A stretch of 64,000 bases of DNA from positions 200,578-264,577 of the forward strand of contig UCJA01000004.1 in NCBI GenBank assembly GCA_900472675.1, written 5' to 3'. Positions 12,246 through 21,326 of the stretch are shown one piece after another. Below the pieces are notes generated by a model that worked only from the letters and a program-made list of their open reading frames with translations, did not search any database and was not told where the DNA came from. The position numbers and the translations under genes were made by a program. Numbering within the stretch: position 1 is the first letter of the stretch; each line of letters opens with the position of its first letter. This stretch comes from Hyphomicrobiales bacterium. Its GTDB lineage: Bacteria > Pseudomonadota > Alphaproteobacteria > Rhizobiales > Rhizobiaceae.

Positions 12246-13454
12246 ATGGATAGCCCAATTTTACCCAAGAGCGGCCCTGTGACCGGGTTCGTGACCCGCG
12301 ACCGCGTTGGTGTGGCACTGCTGTTCCTGATGAACGGGTTCATGATCGGAGCCTGGGCGCCGAAAATTCCGGAGTTTGCCGCTCGCCTGGGGCTCAGCGA
12401 AAGCTCGCTTGGGCTGATGATCCTGGCCTTCGGTCTCGGCTCGCTGATCATGATGCCGATTGCCGGAAGCCAGATTGCCCGGTGGGGATCGAGCCGGGTG
12501 TCGAAGATCGGTGCCGTCCTTTTGACGCCGACCCTGCTGCTGCTAACCTTCGTGGACAGCATCTGGACGGCGGCCGTGGCGATATGCCTGTTCGGCGGGC
12601 TGATCGGCGCGATGGACGTGGCGATGAACGCCAATGCCGTGGCTGTCGAAAAGCGCATGCGCCGGGCGATCATGTCGTCCTGCCACGCCTTCTGGAGCCT
12701 TGGCGGGCTGATCGGCGCCTCGACGGGTGGCTATCTCATCGAGCACATCGGGCCTGGCCCGCATGCGGTCATGGTCACCATCGCGGCCGTCGCCATGGTG
12801 GTTGCCGCCTGGCCGCTGGTGCTCGAGGATGCGCCGCACCCGGCCGACCGGGCCGCTGCCAAGAAGGCCGGCCTGCCGCGGTCGCCGCTGCCCTGGCTGA
12901 TCGGCATCATGGCGCTGTTTTGCATGGTGCCGGAAGGTGCCGTGCTGGACTGGGGCGCGCTCTATCTGCGCAACGAGCTCTCCGCCTCCGTGACGCTGTC
13001 GGGTTTTGCCTTTGCCGCCTTTTCGCTCGCCATGGCCATCATGCGGTTTGCCGGCGACATTATCCGCGACCGGTTCGGCGCGGTCCTGACCCTGCGTGCC
13101 TGCGCCGTCGTCGCCATGCTCGGCCTGCTGCTGGCTGGTTTTGCCCCGAACGCGCCGATGGCGGTCTTCGGCTTTGCGCTGGCGGGTGTCGGCATTTCCA
13201 ACCTGGTGCCGATCGCCTTTTCCGCGGCGGGCAACCTGCCCGGCATCGCGTCCGGCGTCGGGCTGTCGGTCGTTACCACCATGGGGTATTCCGGGATCCT
13301 GGTGGCACCCTCGGCGGTCGGCTTCATCGCCGAGCACACGGGGCTCGCGCCGGTGTTCATCGGTCTTTCGTCGCTGATCCTCGTGGTGCTGGTGCTCTCG
13401 CCGCTCGCCCGCCATGCGGACGGCGGGCATGAGGCCGAGCCCGCTGCGACGTGA
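12246..13454 (+). CDS. Major facilitator superfamily permease
   Basis: A 402-residue inner-membrane protein with about 12 hydrophobic segments and the N-terminal signature FLMNGFMIGAWAPKIPEF typical of the YbjJ-like MFS subgroup. Start ATG 12246 (MDSPILPK) follows GGAGGAGCG at a good distance; the frame extends 12 codons further up but without a site. A charged loop (about residues 185-205) separates the two six-helix halves. The substrate is unknown; sugars or small metabolites are common for relatives. The operator-containing promoter directly upstream suggests control by a dedicated repressor encoded elsewhere. Confidence 0.82.
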   Translation: MDSPILPKSGPVTGFVTRDRVGVALLFLMNGFMIGAWAPKIPEFAARLGLSESSLGLMILAFGLGSLIMMPIAGSQIARWGSSRVSKIGAVLLTPTLLLLTFVDSIWTAAVAICLFGGLIGAMDVAMNANAVAVEKRMRRAIMSSCHAFWSLGGLIGASTGGYLIEHIGPGPHAVMVTIAAVAMVVAAWPLVLEDAPHPADRAAAKKAGLPRSPLPWLIGIMALFCMVPEGAVLDWGALYLRNELSASVTLSGFAFAAFSLAMAIMRFAGDIIRDRFGAVLTLRACAVVAMLGLLLAGFAPNAPMAVFGFALAGVGISNLVPIAFSAAGNLPGIASGVGLSVVTTMGYSGILVAPSAVGFIAEHTGLAPVFIGLSSLILVVLVLSPLARHADGGHEAEPAAT

Positions 13455-13470
13455 AAGCCTTGCGGGATCC

Positions 13471-13519
13471 GCGACATGGTTGCGGCACCGGGCGCCGCGA
13501 CACGGTTGCGGCACCGGGC
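13471..13519. repeat. Two-copy 23-bp direct repeat
   Basis: The 23-base unit at 13471-13493 recurs at 13497-13519 with one mismatch (period 26 bases; the core GGTTGCGGCACCGGGC is shared). It lies between the MFS stop and ispG, about 80 bases before the ispG ATG. It may be a local duplication or a paired regulatory site. Confidence 0.7.
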
Positions 13520-13599
13520 CCGTTGACAAGCGCCATTCCATACGCCACCTGAATGACGTTATCATCTGAAGACGACATGTTCCGAAGGCAACAAGGCCG

Positions 13600-14853
13600 A
13601 TGTTCTCACCCGTCAACTACGATCCGAAACCCCGCCGTTCCACCGTTGCCGTCGATGTCGGCGGCGTGATCGTCGGCGGAGGCGCCCCGGTCGTCGTGCA
13701 GTCCATGACGAATACGGACACTGCCGATATCGATGCGACGGTTGCCCAGGTAGCGGCGCTGCACAAGGCAGGCTCGGAGATCGTGCGCATCACGGTCGAC
13801 CGGGACGAGAGTGCGGCGGCTGTACCGCGGATCCGCGACCGGCTGGTGCGGCTGGGGCTCGACGTGCCGCTGGTGGGCGACTTCCACTATATCGGCCACA
13901 AGCTGCTGGCCGATCATCCCGGTTGTGCCGAGGCGCTTGCGAAATACCGCATCAATCCGGGCAATGTCGGCTTCAAGGACAAGAAGGACAAGCAGTTCGG
14001 CGATATCGTCGAAATGGCGATCCGCTACGACAAGCCCGTGCGCATCGGCGTCAACTGGGGGTCGCTCGACCAGGACCTCCTGACCACGCTGATGGACCGC
14101 AATGCGGCGGCCGGCTCGCCGCTGTCGGCCCGGCAGGTCATGCATGAGGCGATCGTGCAGTCGGCGCTGATTTCCGCAGAGCTTGCCGAAAGCATCGGGC
14201 TGCCGCGCAACCGGATCATCCTGTCGGCTAAGGTCAGCCAGGTGCAGGACCTGATCGCCGTCTATTCGATGCTGGCGGAACGCTCCAACCATGCGCTGCA
14301 TCTGGGCCTGACCGAAGCCGGCATGGGCTCCAAGGGCATCGTCGCCTCGTCGGCTGCCATGGGCTATGTGCTGCAGCACGGGATCGGCGATACGATCCGC
14401 GTTTCGCTGACGCCGGAGCCGAACGGCGACCGCACCCGCGAAGTGCAGGTGGCGCAGGAACTGCTGCAGGTGATGGGTTTCCGGCAGTTCATTCCGGTCG
14501 TTGCCGCTTGCCCTGGCTGCGGCCGCACCACGTCGACGGTGTTCCAGGAGCTTGCCCAGAATATCCAGAACGACATCCGCAAGAACATGCCGGTGTGGCG
14601 CGAAAAGTATCCGGGCGTCGAGGCGCTCAACATCGCCGTGATGGGCTGCATCGTCAACGGACCGGGCGAAAGCAAGCATGCCGATATCGGCATCTCGCTG
14701 CCAGGAACCGGCGAGACGCCGGCGGCCCCTATCTTCATCGACGGGCAGAAGGCGATGACGCTCCGCGGTCCCGACATTGCCGCCGATTTCGAAAAGCTGG
14801 TCGCCGAGTACATCGAGCAGCGTTTCGGCAAACGGACGGTGGCTGCCGAGTAG
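13600..14853 (+). CDS. ispG: 4-hydroxy-3-methylbut-2-enyl diphosphate synthase
   Basis: Penultimate enzyme of the MEP isoprenoid pathway; converts MEcPP to HMBPP using an iron-sulfur cluster. The 417 residues fit the bacterial two-domain form. Visible marks are the TIM-barrel start [15 protein letters not shown] in the middle, and the C-terminal cluster ligands in CPGCGRTTS and GCIVNGPGE. The start ATG 13600 gives [28 protein letters not shown] lies upstream. It stands alone. The second isoprenoid gene in the window, the prenyl synthase at 16.5 kb, uses the downstream C5 products. Confidence 0.96.
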   Translation: MFSPVNYDPKPRRSTVAVDVGGVIVGGGAPVVVQSMTNTDTADIDATVAQVAALHKAGSEIVRITVDRDESAAAVPRIRDRLVRLGLDVPLVGDFHYIGHKLLADHPGCAEALAKYRINPGNVGFKDKKDKQFGDIVEMAIRYDKPVRIGVNWGSLDQDLLTTLMDRNAAAGSPLSARQVMHEAIVQSALISAELAESIGLPRNRIILSAKVSQVQDLIAVYSMLAERSNHALHLGLTEAGMGSKGIVASSAAMGYVLQHGIGDTIRVSLTPEPNGDRTREVQVAQELLQVMGFRQFIPVVAACPGCGRTTSTVFQELAQNIQNDIRKNMPVWREKYPGVEALNIAVMGCIVNGPGESKHADIGISLPGTGETPAAPIFIDGQKAMTLRGPDIAADFEKLVAEYIEQRFGKRTVAAE

Positions 14854-15001
14854 GGCAGCCTTACCGCGTCCCGGCCGGTGTCTGACGCCGGCTTGGTGTC
14901 TACGGGAAATCCCGTAGCCGGCGACCTGTTTTCCCTCCTCCGTATTGCCGCAATTGATGGTAATTGAGGATGGCATCAAGGACGACGGGACATCGACTCA
15001 C

Positions 15002-15658
15002 ATGCTCAAGAAAATCACGCTCGTTGCGCTCTGCGCGACCTATCTTTCCGCCTGCACCACCACTGACCCCTATACGGGCCAGCAGAAGGTTTCCAACACG
15101 GCGGGCGGTGCTGCCATCGGCGCCGGGCTCGGCGCGCTCGGCGGTCTCGTCATCGGCGGCGGCAACAAGGGCCGCAATGCGCTGATCGGTGCCGGCATCG
15201 GCGCGCTCGCCGGCGGTGCGATCGGCAGCTACATGGACAACCAGGAAGCGGAACTGCGCGCGCAGTTGCAGGGGACCGGCGTGTCGGTCACCCGCGCCGG
15301 CGATCGCATCATCCTCAACATGCCGTCCAACATCACTTTTGCGACAGACCAGGACCAGGTGATCCCGCCTTTCTACCGGACGCTGGATTCCGTCGCGCTG
15401 GTGCTGAACAAGTTCGGCAAGACGCTGATCGACGTGAACGGTCACACGGATTCGACCGGCAGCCTGCAGCACAACCAGGAACTCTCCGAACGCCGCGCTG
15501 CTTCGGTCGCCAACTATCTCGGTGGTCGTGGCGTGGACCAGCGCCGCATGTCGACCATGGGGTTTGGCCCGTCGCAGCCAGTCGCGTCCAACGCAACGCC
15601 GGACGGCCGCGCTCAGAACCGCCGCGTCGAGGTTTCGATCGCGCCGATTACCCAGTAG
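15002..15658 (+). CDS. OmpA-family outer-membrane lipoprotein (YiaD-like)
   Basis: From ATG 15002 the protein has 218 residues: a lipoprotein signal with lipobox LSAC (Cys18), a glycine-zipper membrane segment (about 35-80, GAGLGALGG and GAGIGALAGG units), then an OmpA/MotB peptidoglycan-binding domain (about 100-215) with NGHTDSTGS and the ELSERRA helix. It probably anchors the outer membrane to the wall. The frame is open 19 codons further up, but only this ATG puts the signal peptide at the N-terminus. A terminator follows directly. Confidence 0.88.
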   Translation: MLKKITLVALCATYLSACTTTDPYTGQQKVSNTAGGAAIGAGLGALGGLVIGGGNKGRNALIGAGIGALAGGAIGSYMDNQEAELRAQLQGTGVSVTRAGDRIILNMPSNITFATDQDQVIPPFYRTLDSVALVLNKFGKTLIDVNGHTDSTGSLQHNQELSERRAASVANYLGGRGVDQRRMSTMGFGPSQPVASNATPDGRAQNRRVEVSIAPITQ

Positions 15659-15682
15659 GGCTGAAGGCGTCAGACGTTTTGG

Positions 15683-15716
15683 AAAGGGCGGTGCTTCAGG
15701 GCGCCGCCCTTTTTTA
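15683..15716 (+). terminator. Rho-independent terminator
   Basis: The stem AAAGGGCGG (15683-15691) / CCGCCCTTT (15704-15712) is followed by a T-run, 24 bases after the OmpA-like gene. It also lies at the end of the converging LysE-family gene. Confidence 0.85.
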
Positions 15717-15725
15717 CGTGGAAGC

Positions 15726-16367
15726 TCACAGAGCGCTTGCGATCATCCGGGCGCCTGCCGCGCCGAAGACCAGAGCCATCAGGGCATAGAGCGGGCGACG
15801 CGCGCTCTGGTAAAGACGCGCGGCACGGGATGTGGAGAACAGCAGCGCATAGGTCATGAAGACCGTAAAGCCGGTCAACAGGCAGCCGCCCACCACCAGG
15901 ATGACGGAGCCTGGCGAGGCTCCCGGCGGCAGTCCGAGCGAAATCGTCGCGAGCCATCCGAAAATAGCCTTGGGATTGGTCAAGTGGATCGCAAAGCCGG
16001 TGAGGTAGGTGCGCCAGAGGCTTTTCTCACCGACCGGCCGTTCCAGGTCCTTCGCTGCGGCGGAGCTGGTCAGGACTCGGGCCGCCTTGAAGGCGAGGTA
16101 GAGCATGTAGAGCCCGCCCAGAACCTTCAGGATCTGCAGAAGTTCGCCATAGCGGGTCAGGATGGCGGCAAGACCGAGTGCGGCTGCCATGGCCCAGATG
16201 AAGGAACCGGTAAAGATGCCGAGCGCGATGACGATACCGCGTTTGCGACCCTCGTTCATCGCCGTTCCCATGATGGCGAGGTTGGCCGGACCGGGCGTGA
16301 TGACCGCCACAAGGTAAAGCGTATAGGCAGCCATAAGCTGCGGGAGGTTGTCGATCAGGTCGGCCAT
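15726..16367 (-). CDS. LysE/RhtB-family amino-acid exporter
   Basis: A 213-residue inner-membrane protein with six hydrophobic segments and the LysE N-terminal signature AVITPGPANLAIMG. Family members export amino acids or homoserine lactones; the substrate here is not evident. Start ATG 16367 (MADLIDNLPQLM). It is followed, in its own direction, by the terminator shared with the OmpA-like gene. It runs the same way as the prenyl synthase upstream, with about 98 bases between them. Confidence 0.85.
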   Translation of the reverse strand: MADLIDNLPQLMAAYTLYLVAVITPGPANLAIMGTAMNEGRKRGIVIALGIFTGSFIWAMAAALGLAAILTRYGELLQILKVLGGLYMLYLAFKAARVLTSSAAAKDLERPVGEKSLWRTYLTGFAIHLTNPKAIFGWLATISLGLPPGASPGSVILVVGGCLLTGFTVFMTYALLFSTSRAARLYQSARRPLYALMALVFGAAGARMIASAL

Positions 16368-16465
16368 GGCGCTATCCGGTGTTGTTGCCGGTCACCCTAG
16401 CGCGGCTCACCCCGGCAATCACGCCACGAGTTTTGATGCAAAACCGCGGTATCGTTGATGGGTCG

Positions 16466-17380
16466 TCAACGGCTGCGACCGGCGACGAAGCGGGCCGCTT
16501 CGCGCAGCACGTCTGCCGCCTCGCCATAGGGCGAGAGCAGTTCGAGCGCTTCCACGGTGAGGGCTTCCAGACGGGCCTCGGCCCAGGCGACGCCATGCAG
16601 GGCCACCAGCGTGCCCTTGCCGCGACCGGCATCCTTGCCGGCGGCTTTGCCGAGGGTCGCGGTATCCGAGGTCACGTCGAGAAGATCGTCGGCCAGCTGG
16701 AAGGCAAGCCCGATGGTGCGCCCGAACGCCTGCAGACGTTCGCGGTCCTTGAGGGGCGAGCCCGCGATAATGGCGCCTGCCTCGCAGGCAAAACGCAGCA
16801 GGGCACCGGTCTTCATAGCCTGCAGGGTCATGATGCCGGCTTCGTCCGGTGCCTCGTTTTCCGCGGCAAGATCGAGCGCCTGTCCGCCCGCCATGCCACC
16901 GGCACCGGCTGCACGCGCGAGCGCCAGCACGAGTTCTGCCCTTGCCGCATCCGGCACATCGGTTTCCTGGGCGGCGATGATATCGAAGGCATAGGTCAAG
17001 AGACTGTCGCCGGCGAGAATAGCAGTCGCTTCGTCGTAGGCCTTGTGCACCGTCGGCTGGCCGCGGCGCAGGTCATCGTCATCCATGGCCGGCAGATCGT
17101 CGTGGATCAGCGAGTAGCAGTGCAGGCATTCGAGCGCCGTGCCGACCCGCAGGGCGGCCGCCGGGGAGCCGCCGAGCAGGCGGGCGGTTTCCACCACCAG
17201 AAAGGGCCGCAGCCGCTTGCCGCCGTTCAGCGAGCCGTGGCGCATGGCCGCCATCAGCCTTGCCGGCCTGGTAATCTCGCCGGAGAGCGGTGCGTCCGAC
17301 AGAAGCGAGACGAGCAGCGACTCCACTGCGGAAGCGGTGTCCCTGAGGCGGGTTTCGAAGGCGGCGTCTTTCTCGGTCAT
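16466..17380 (-). CDS. ispA: Short-chain prenyl diphosphate synthase (farnesyl type)
   Basis: A 304-residue trans-prenyltransferase. Both Asp-rich metal-binding motifs are present: the first in LIHDDLPAMDDDD (about residue 95) and the second in QLADDLLDV (about 230), along with GGKRLRP, which binds IPP. The insertion between the Asp residues of the first motif (DDxxxxD) is the bacterial FPP-synthase type, so farnesyl diphosphate is the likely product, feeding undecaprenyl, quinone and hopanoid routes. Product length is inferred and geranylgeranyl is not excluded. Divergent from mtgA. Confidence 0.88.
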   Translation of the reverse strand: MTEKDAAFETRLRDTASAVESLLVSLLSDAPLSGEITRPARLMAAMRHGSLNGGKRLRPFLVVETARLLGGSPAAALRVGTALECLHCYSLIHDDLPAMDDDDLRRGQPTVHKAYDEATAILAGDSLLTYAFDIIAAQETDVPDAARAELVLALARAAGAGGMAGGQALDLAAENEAPDEAGIMTLQAMKTGALLRFACEAGAIIAGSPLKDRERLQAFGRTIGLAFQLADDLLDVTSDTATLGKAAGKDAGRGKGTLVALHGVAWAEARLEALTVEALELLSPYGEAADVLREAARFVAGRSR

Positions 17381-17478
17381 GAGGCGTGTTTGGCATGAGG
17401 GCGGGGGAGTGGCAACGATGATTTACCAGCGTTACGGAAGTTTCATGCGCGGACTCGCGTCCGCCCGCCGCAGCAGGT

Positions 17479-18255
17479 ATGAAGTCTGAAACAGCACATG
17501 GCGGCACTTTGGACATTGCACCCGAACAGCATGCTGAGGAAGAGGAGCCGATCGTTGCCGAGCGGCGTCGGGCGCCGTTTTTGCCCCCGGTCGCGCGGCG
17601 AATCCTGATCGGCGTGGTAGCGCTTCTGGTGCTGCCTTATGTGCTGATCATCCTCTATGCGCTCCCCTTCGTTCACCCGGTTTCGACGCTGATGCTGGCC
17701 AATCTCGTCACCTTGCGCGGCTACGACCGCCAATGGGTGAGCATCGACCAGATTTCGCCGAACCTGGTGCGATCGGTGATGATGAGCGAAGACGGGCAGT
17801 TCTGCTTCCACGCGGGCGTCGACTGGCACCAGATGCGCGGCGTCGTGCAGGACGCGCTGGATGGCGAAACGACGCGCGGGGCAAGCACCATCCCCATGCA
17901 GACCGCCAAGAACCTGTTTTTATGGAACGGCCGGTCCTTTATCCGCAAGGGCATGGAACTGCCGCTGGCGCTCGGAGCGGACCTCGTCTGGTCGAAGCGC
18001 CGGATGATGGAGATCTATCTCAACGTGGCGGAATGGGGCCCCGGCCTTTACGGTGCGGAAGCGGCCGCGCAACATCACTTCAAGGTTCCCGCTTCCCGGC
18101 TGACGGCGCGCCAGGCGGCACTTCTCGCCGTCTCGCTGCCCAATCCCATCACCCGCGTCGCCGGCAAGCCGAGCCGGGGCGTGCAGCGGCTGGCCGGGGT
18201 GGTGGAGCGCCGGGCCCGCGGCTCCGGGGAATACATCAAATGCGTTGATGGGTAG
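17479..18255 (+). CDS. mtgA: Monofunctional peptidoglycan glycosyltransferase
   Basis: A GT51 enzyme that polymerises lipid II into glycan strands without a transpeptidase domain. The 258 residues hold a cytoplasmic lead (about 1-38), one membrane anchor (about 40-65) and the GT51 domain, with the catalytic Glu in [14 protein letters not shown] and the further family motifs [17 protein letters not shown] and [19 protein letters not shown]. The start ATG 17479 follows AGCAGGT. It is divergent from ispA and upstream of a gene it may share a transcript with. Confidence 0.94.
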   Translation: MKSETAHGGTLDIAPEQHAEEEEPIVAERRRAPFLPPVARRILIGVVALLVLPYVLIILYALPFVHPVSTLMLANLVTLRGYDRQWVSIDQISPNLVRSVMMSEDGQFCFHAGVDWHQMRGVVQDALDGETTRGASTIPMQTAKNLFLWNGRSFIRKGMELPLALGADLVWSKRRMMEIYLNVAEWGPGLYGAEAAAQHHFKVPASRLTARQAALLAVSLPNPITRVAGKPSRGVQRLAGVVERRARGSGEYIKCVDG

Positions 18256-18349
18256 GATCTGAACTTGTGTGTGGTTGCGGCTACCGTCATCCGGCATTCT
18301 TATGGATGTCGTAGTGGCGGATCAACCGACATCACAGACGGATCGCATC

Positions 18350-19081
18350 ATGGACCTCAGCCAGTTTTCACCGGATCTTCTCGCCTATTCGAAGACGCAC
18401 AACCCCAAGCCGCCGCTGCATCTCGGCACGCGGTATCGGGCGCGCGGCGGCTTCCTGCCGGAGCCGGGCAATACGATCGTCTGCCATGTGGTCAAGGGAT
18501 CGGCTACACAGGCAGCGCTGATCGAGGCGCGAGAGCGGTTTCTGGCGATGCCGGAGGCCGGGCAGTTCCTCTTCACGCCGATCAGCAGCCTGCACATGAC
18601 CCTGTTCCAGGGTGTGCTGGACCACAAGCGGAGCCCCGGTTTCTGGCCCCAGGACATTCCGCTCGACACTCCCGTCGAGGATATGCACGAATTGCTCGCG
18701 GCGCGGCTTGAGGGTTTGCCGGCGGCTGAACCGTTCGAGGTCTGCGTGATCGGGGCTCGCCCGTCCGGCCTTCTGGTGGGCGGACGCACAGTTCAGGACC
18801 GCAAGATCATGCGGGCCTGGCGCGATGGGCTGGCCCAACTGCTCGGCTACCGGCATCCGGATCACGACGACTACCCCTTCCACATCACGTTTTCCTATGT
18901 CATCGATCGCTTGGCCGACGAGGCGCTGCCGCGCTGGCAGTCGATGCTGACCCATGTGGCGGAGGAGCTTCAGCGGCATCAGCACGCGCTGGAACTGACG
19001 CCGCCGGGTTTCTGCGTGTTCGAGGACATGAACCACTTCCACGAACTTTTGACGCTCGACGTGCCCCACCAAGAGGAATAA
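18350..19081 (+). CDS. DUF1868-type protein, probable 2H phosphoesterase fold
   Basis: About 243 residues from ATG 18350 (MDLSQFSPDLLAYSKTHNP). Two His-x-Thr motifs, SSLHMTLFQG and YPFHITFSYV, about 100 residues apart, are the mark of the 2H phosphoesterase fold (LigT, cyclic phosphodiesterases), so the protein may act on cyclic phosphate or RNA ends. The substrate is unknown. The start is uncertain: ATG 18302 and GTG 18269 are in frame and none has a strong ribosome site; 18350 is chosen because the conserved part begins there. The next gene (GST) starts 10 bases after the stop, which suggests one transcript. Confidence 0.7.
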   Translation: MDLSQFSPDLLAYSKTHNPKPPLHLGTRYRARGGFLPEPGNTIVCHVVKGSATQAALIEARERFLAMPEAGQFLFTPISSLHMTLFQGVLDHKRSPGFWPQDIPLDTPVEDMHELLAARLEGLPAAEPFEVCVIGARPSGLLVGGRTVQDRKIMRAWRDGLAQLLGYRHPDHDDYPFHITFSYVIDRLADEALPRWQSMLTHVAEELQRHQHALELTPPGFCVFEDMNHFHELLTLDVPHQEE

Positions 19082-19091
19082 CGACCACAAC

Positions 19092-19739
19092 ATGGACAAG
19101 CTCACGCTCTACATCGCCAACAAGAACTATTCCTCCTGGTCCATGCGCCCTTGGATGGCGCTGACGGCGGCCGGCGTGCCGTTCGAGGAGGTGCTGATCC
19201 CGTTCGACGATGCGGGCGGCAATCCGAAGTTCAGGGAGATCTCGCCGACCGGGCGGGTGCCGGTGCTTCACCATGGCGACGTGCGTGTCTGGGAGTCGCT
19301 GGCGATCATCGAATACGTGGCCGAACTGTTTCCGGACAAGGGGATCTGGCCAAAAGCTGCGGCCGATCGCTTGGTGGCGCGGTCCGTGTCGATGGAGATG
19401 CTGTCAGGGTTTCGGGCGCTGCGCGGTGCCTGCCCGATGAACATGCGGCGCCCCAAGGGCAAGATCGAGCTTCCGGTCGGGCTTGGCGAGGATGTGGGGC
19501 GGATCAAGACGATCTGGGAGGAGCTTCGCGCCCGGTCAGGCGGTCCCTTCCTGTTTGGCGATTTCACGGCAGCCGACGCGATGTTTGCCCCGGTGGTCAA
19601 CCGGTTTGACGTCTACGACCTGGTGACGGATGCGGAAACGCTCGCCTATATGGATGCGGTGAAAAGCCATCCGGCCTGGACCGCCTGGCGGGATGCGGCG
19701 CTCAAGGAAAGCTGGATCGTGCCGAGCGACGAGGCTTAA
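19092..19739 (+). CDS. Glutathione S-transferase family protein
   Basis: A 215-residue soluble protein with an N-terminal thioredoxin-fold GST domain (about 1-80, with SSWSMRPWMAL near the active site and the cis-Pro/GSH segment GRVPVLHHGD ... ESLAI) and an all-helical C-terminal domain (about 95-210). The Ser at SSWSMRP is the likely catalytic residue, as in zeta/beta-like bacterial GSTs. The physiological substrate is unknown. It lies 10 bases after the 2H-type gene. Confidence 0.85.
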   Translation: MDKLTLYIANKNYSSWSMRPWMALTAAGVPFEEVLIPFDDAGGNPKFREISPTGRVPVLHHGDVRVWESLAIIEYVAELFPDKGIWPKAAADRLVARSVSMEMLSGFRALRGACPMNMRRPKGKIELPVGLGEDVGRIKTIWEELRARSGGPFLFGDFTAADAMFAPVVNRFDVYDLVTDAETLAYMDAVKSHPAWTAWRDAALKESWIVPSDEA

Positions 19740-19890
19740 CTTCGACGGACCGGGAAAAAATCCAGGCAGGGACTGGTCAAAGCCCTGCGTGCGATGTATA
19801 AGCCGCCCAAATTTCCGAGATCGAGACGTGCCCCTTCGGCCATAAGTTCCGGCCGGGGATGATGTCTTGCACGAAAGTGGAGTAACGAAA

Positions 19891-20076
19891 ATGGCTGTAC
19901 CGAAGAGAAAAACGAGCCCGTCGAAGCGCGGTATGCGCCGCTCTGCTGACGCGCTGAAGGCTCCGACCTATGTCGAAGACAAGAACTCCGGCGAACTTCG
20001 CCGCCCGCACCATCTGGACCTGAAGACCGGCATGTACCGTGGTCGCCAGGTTCTGACGCCGAAGGAAAGCGCGTAA
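19891..20076 (+). CDS. rpmF: Ribosomal protein bL32
   Basis: 61 residues beginning [20 protein letters not shown], the standard bL32 N-terminus. The four-Cys zinc ribbon seen in some bacteria is absent, as is usual in alphaproteobacteria. The start ATG 19891 has GTGGAGTAACGAAA upstream; the frame extends eight codons further without a site. A strong terminator follows. Confidence 0.97.
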   Translation: MAVPKRKTSPSKRGMRRSADALKAPTYVEDKNSGELRRPHHLDLKTGMYRGRQVLTPKESA

Positions 20077-20098
20077 GCTTTTCTCGGTTGACGCATCG

Positions 20099-20123
20099 AA
20101 GGCCGGCTTTGCCGGCCTTTTTT
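20099..20123 (+). terminator. Rho-independent terminator of rpmF
   Basis: The perfect 9-bp stem AAGGCCGGC / GCCGGCCTT (20099-20107, 20111-20119) with a TTT loop is followed by a T-run. Confidence 0.92.
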
Positions 20124-20178
20124 GTTGCGCTGTGATGTCTTACAGTCGGCCGTCGCGCTGTTATTACCGGAGCTTCCC

Positions 20179-20586
20179 ATGCTTGCTGCCCTGCCGCTGA
20201 CACTCGTTCCCCTGCTGCTCTACAACCTCGGCATGATCGGCGTCATGGGCGGCGGCGGCGTCGCGGGCATGGGCCAGGTGGTCATCTCGCTGCAGATGCT
20301 TTCCGGTGCCGACTGGACGATGTCGATGGGCGACCTTCTGATCGTCGTCGCGCTCATCTTCCTGTTCGTGGAAATCCTCCGGGCCAGCCGGAACGGCCGC
20401 GGCTCGCTGCTCAACCACATCCTCTCGATGCTGGTCTTCATCATCTACCTGGTCGAGTTCCTGCTGGTGCGGGATGCTGCAACGCAGGTCTTCTTCATTC
20501 TGATGACGATTACGCTCGTGGATGTGATCGGCGGGTTTGCAGTGGCCGTCCGGGCGGCGGGACGGGATGTTTCGATCGGCCTCTGA
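20179..20586 (+). CDS. Conserved small membrane protein of unknown function
   Basis: 135 residues from ATG 20179, preceded by CCGGAGCTTCCC. Four hydrophobic stretches are visible (about residues 3-25, 45-62, 82-100 and 105-128), with a Gly-rich turn (MGGGGVAG) after the first. I do not recognise the family. The frame is open 19 codons further up, but this start has the ribosome site. Its stop abuts the stop of converging phaR with no gap. Confidence 0.65.
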   Translation: MLAALPLTLVPLLLYNLGMIGVMGGGGVAGMGQVVISLQMLSGADWTMSMGDLLIVVALIFLFVEILRASRNGRGSLLNHILSMLVFIIYLVEFLLVRDAATQVFFILMTITLVDVIGGFAVAVRAAGRDVSIGL

Positions 20587-21192
20587 TCAGGCGCCCATGC
20601 TGTCGAGACGGGTCTGCAGAGCCCTCAGCTGCTCCTTCAACTCGTCGATATCCCGGTTTTCGGCCTTGCGTGCTGCCGGGGCAGGAGCGGGGGCGGGCGC
20701 AGGGGCCGGTGCAGGTGCCGCGAAGGGCGTGAACATCTGCATGGCCTGTCGGAACAGATCCGTGTTGCGGCGCACCTGCTCTTCCATCAGCTGAATCGGT
20801 GCCTGGAAATTCTTGGTGAGCGGCGTATCGCCAAAGGCGCGGGACATCTGGTCGCGCATCTGCACCTGCTGGTCGGTAAAGGCCTGCATGGAGTGTTCCA
20901 GAAAGGTGGGAACCACCATCTGCATCTGGTCGCCATAGTAGGAAATCAGCTGGCGCAGGAATGAGGTGGGCAGCAGCGTATTGCCGGTCTTCGCCTCCTG
21001 CTCGAAAATAATCTGGGTCAGAACGGCGTGGGTAATGTCCTCCCCGGACTTCGCATCCTGAACCTTGAACTCCTCCCCCTTCTTGACCATCTTGGCCAGG
21101 TCCTCGAGCGTCACATAGGTGCTCGTGCCCGTATTGTAGAGCCGCCGGTTGGCGTATTTCTTGATAATAATTTCGCCTTCGGTTTTTGCCAT
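20587..21192 (-). CDS. phaR: Polyhydroxyalkanoate synthesis regulator PhaR/AniA
   Basis: A 201-residue DNA-binding repressor that also binds PHB granules and controls phasin and carbon-flow genes; called AniA in Sinorhizobium. The N-terminal PHB-accumulation DNA-binding domain (about 5-65, IIIKKYANRRLYNT) is followed by the second PHB_acc region, then an Ala-Pro repeat linker (about 160-175) and a C-terminal helix that may form a coiled coil. The start ATG 21192 has GAGGAGG at an ideal distance; the frame is open 32 codons further up. It is divergent from phaA-phaB, whose products make the PHB monomer. Confidence 0.92.
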   Translation of the reverse strand: MAKTEGEIIIKKYANRRLYNTGTSTYVTLEDLAKMVKKGEEFKVQDAKSGEDITHAVLTQIIFEQEAKTGNTLLPTSFLRQLISYYGDQMQMVVPTFLEHSMQAFTDQQVQMRDQMSRAFGDTPLTKNFQAPIQLMEEQVRRNTDLFRQAMQMFTPFAAPAPAPAPAPAPAPAARKAENRDIDELKEQLRALQTRLDSMGA

Positions 21193-21310
21193 GAGTGCCT
21201 CCTCTTCCCGCCAATATGCTTCGTTTTTATGGAATGGCGTCTTCTCCCAAGCAGAATGTAAGCCCAAATGAAGCAGACTGACAATCAATTTTGTGCGCCG
21301 CGGCGACGCG

Positions 21311-21326
21311 TTTGTTGCGCAGCAAA
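21311..21326. promoter_or_regulatory. Near-perfect palindrome, candidate PhaR operator
   Basis: TTTGTTGCGCAGCAAA is a 16-base inverted repeat with one mismatched pair, located between the divergent phaR (start 21192) and phaA (start 21420) genes. PhaR proteins of other alphaproteobacteria bind TGC/GCA-rich dyads, so autoregulation is plausible. Two TTGACA boxes, at 21367-21372 and 21386-21391, lie between it and phaA. Confidence 0.45.
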
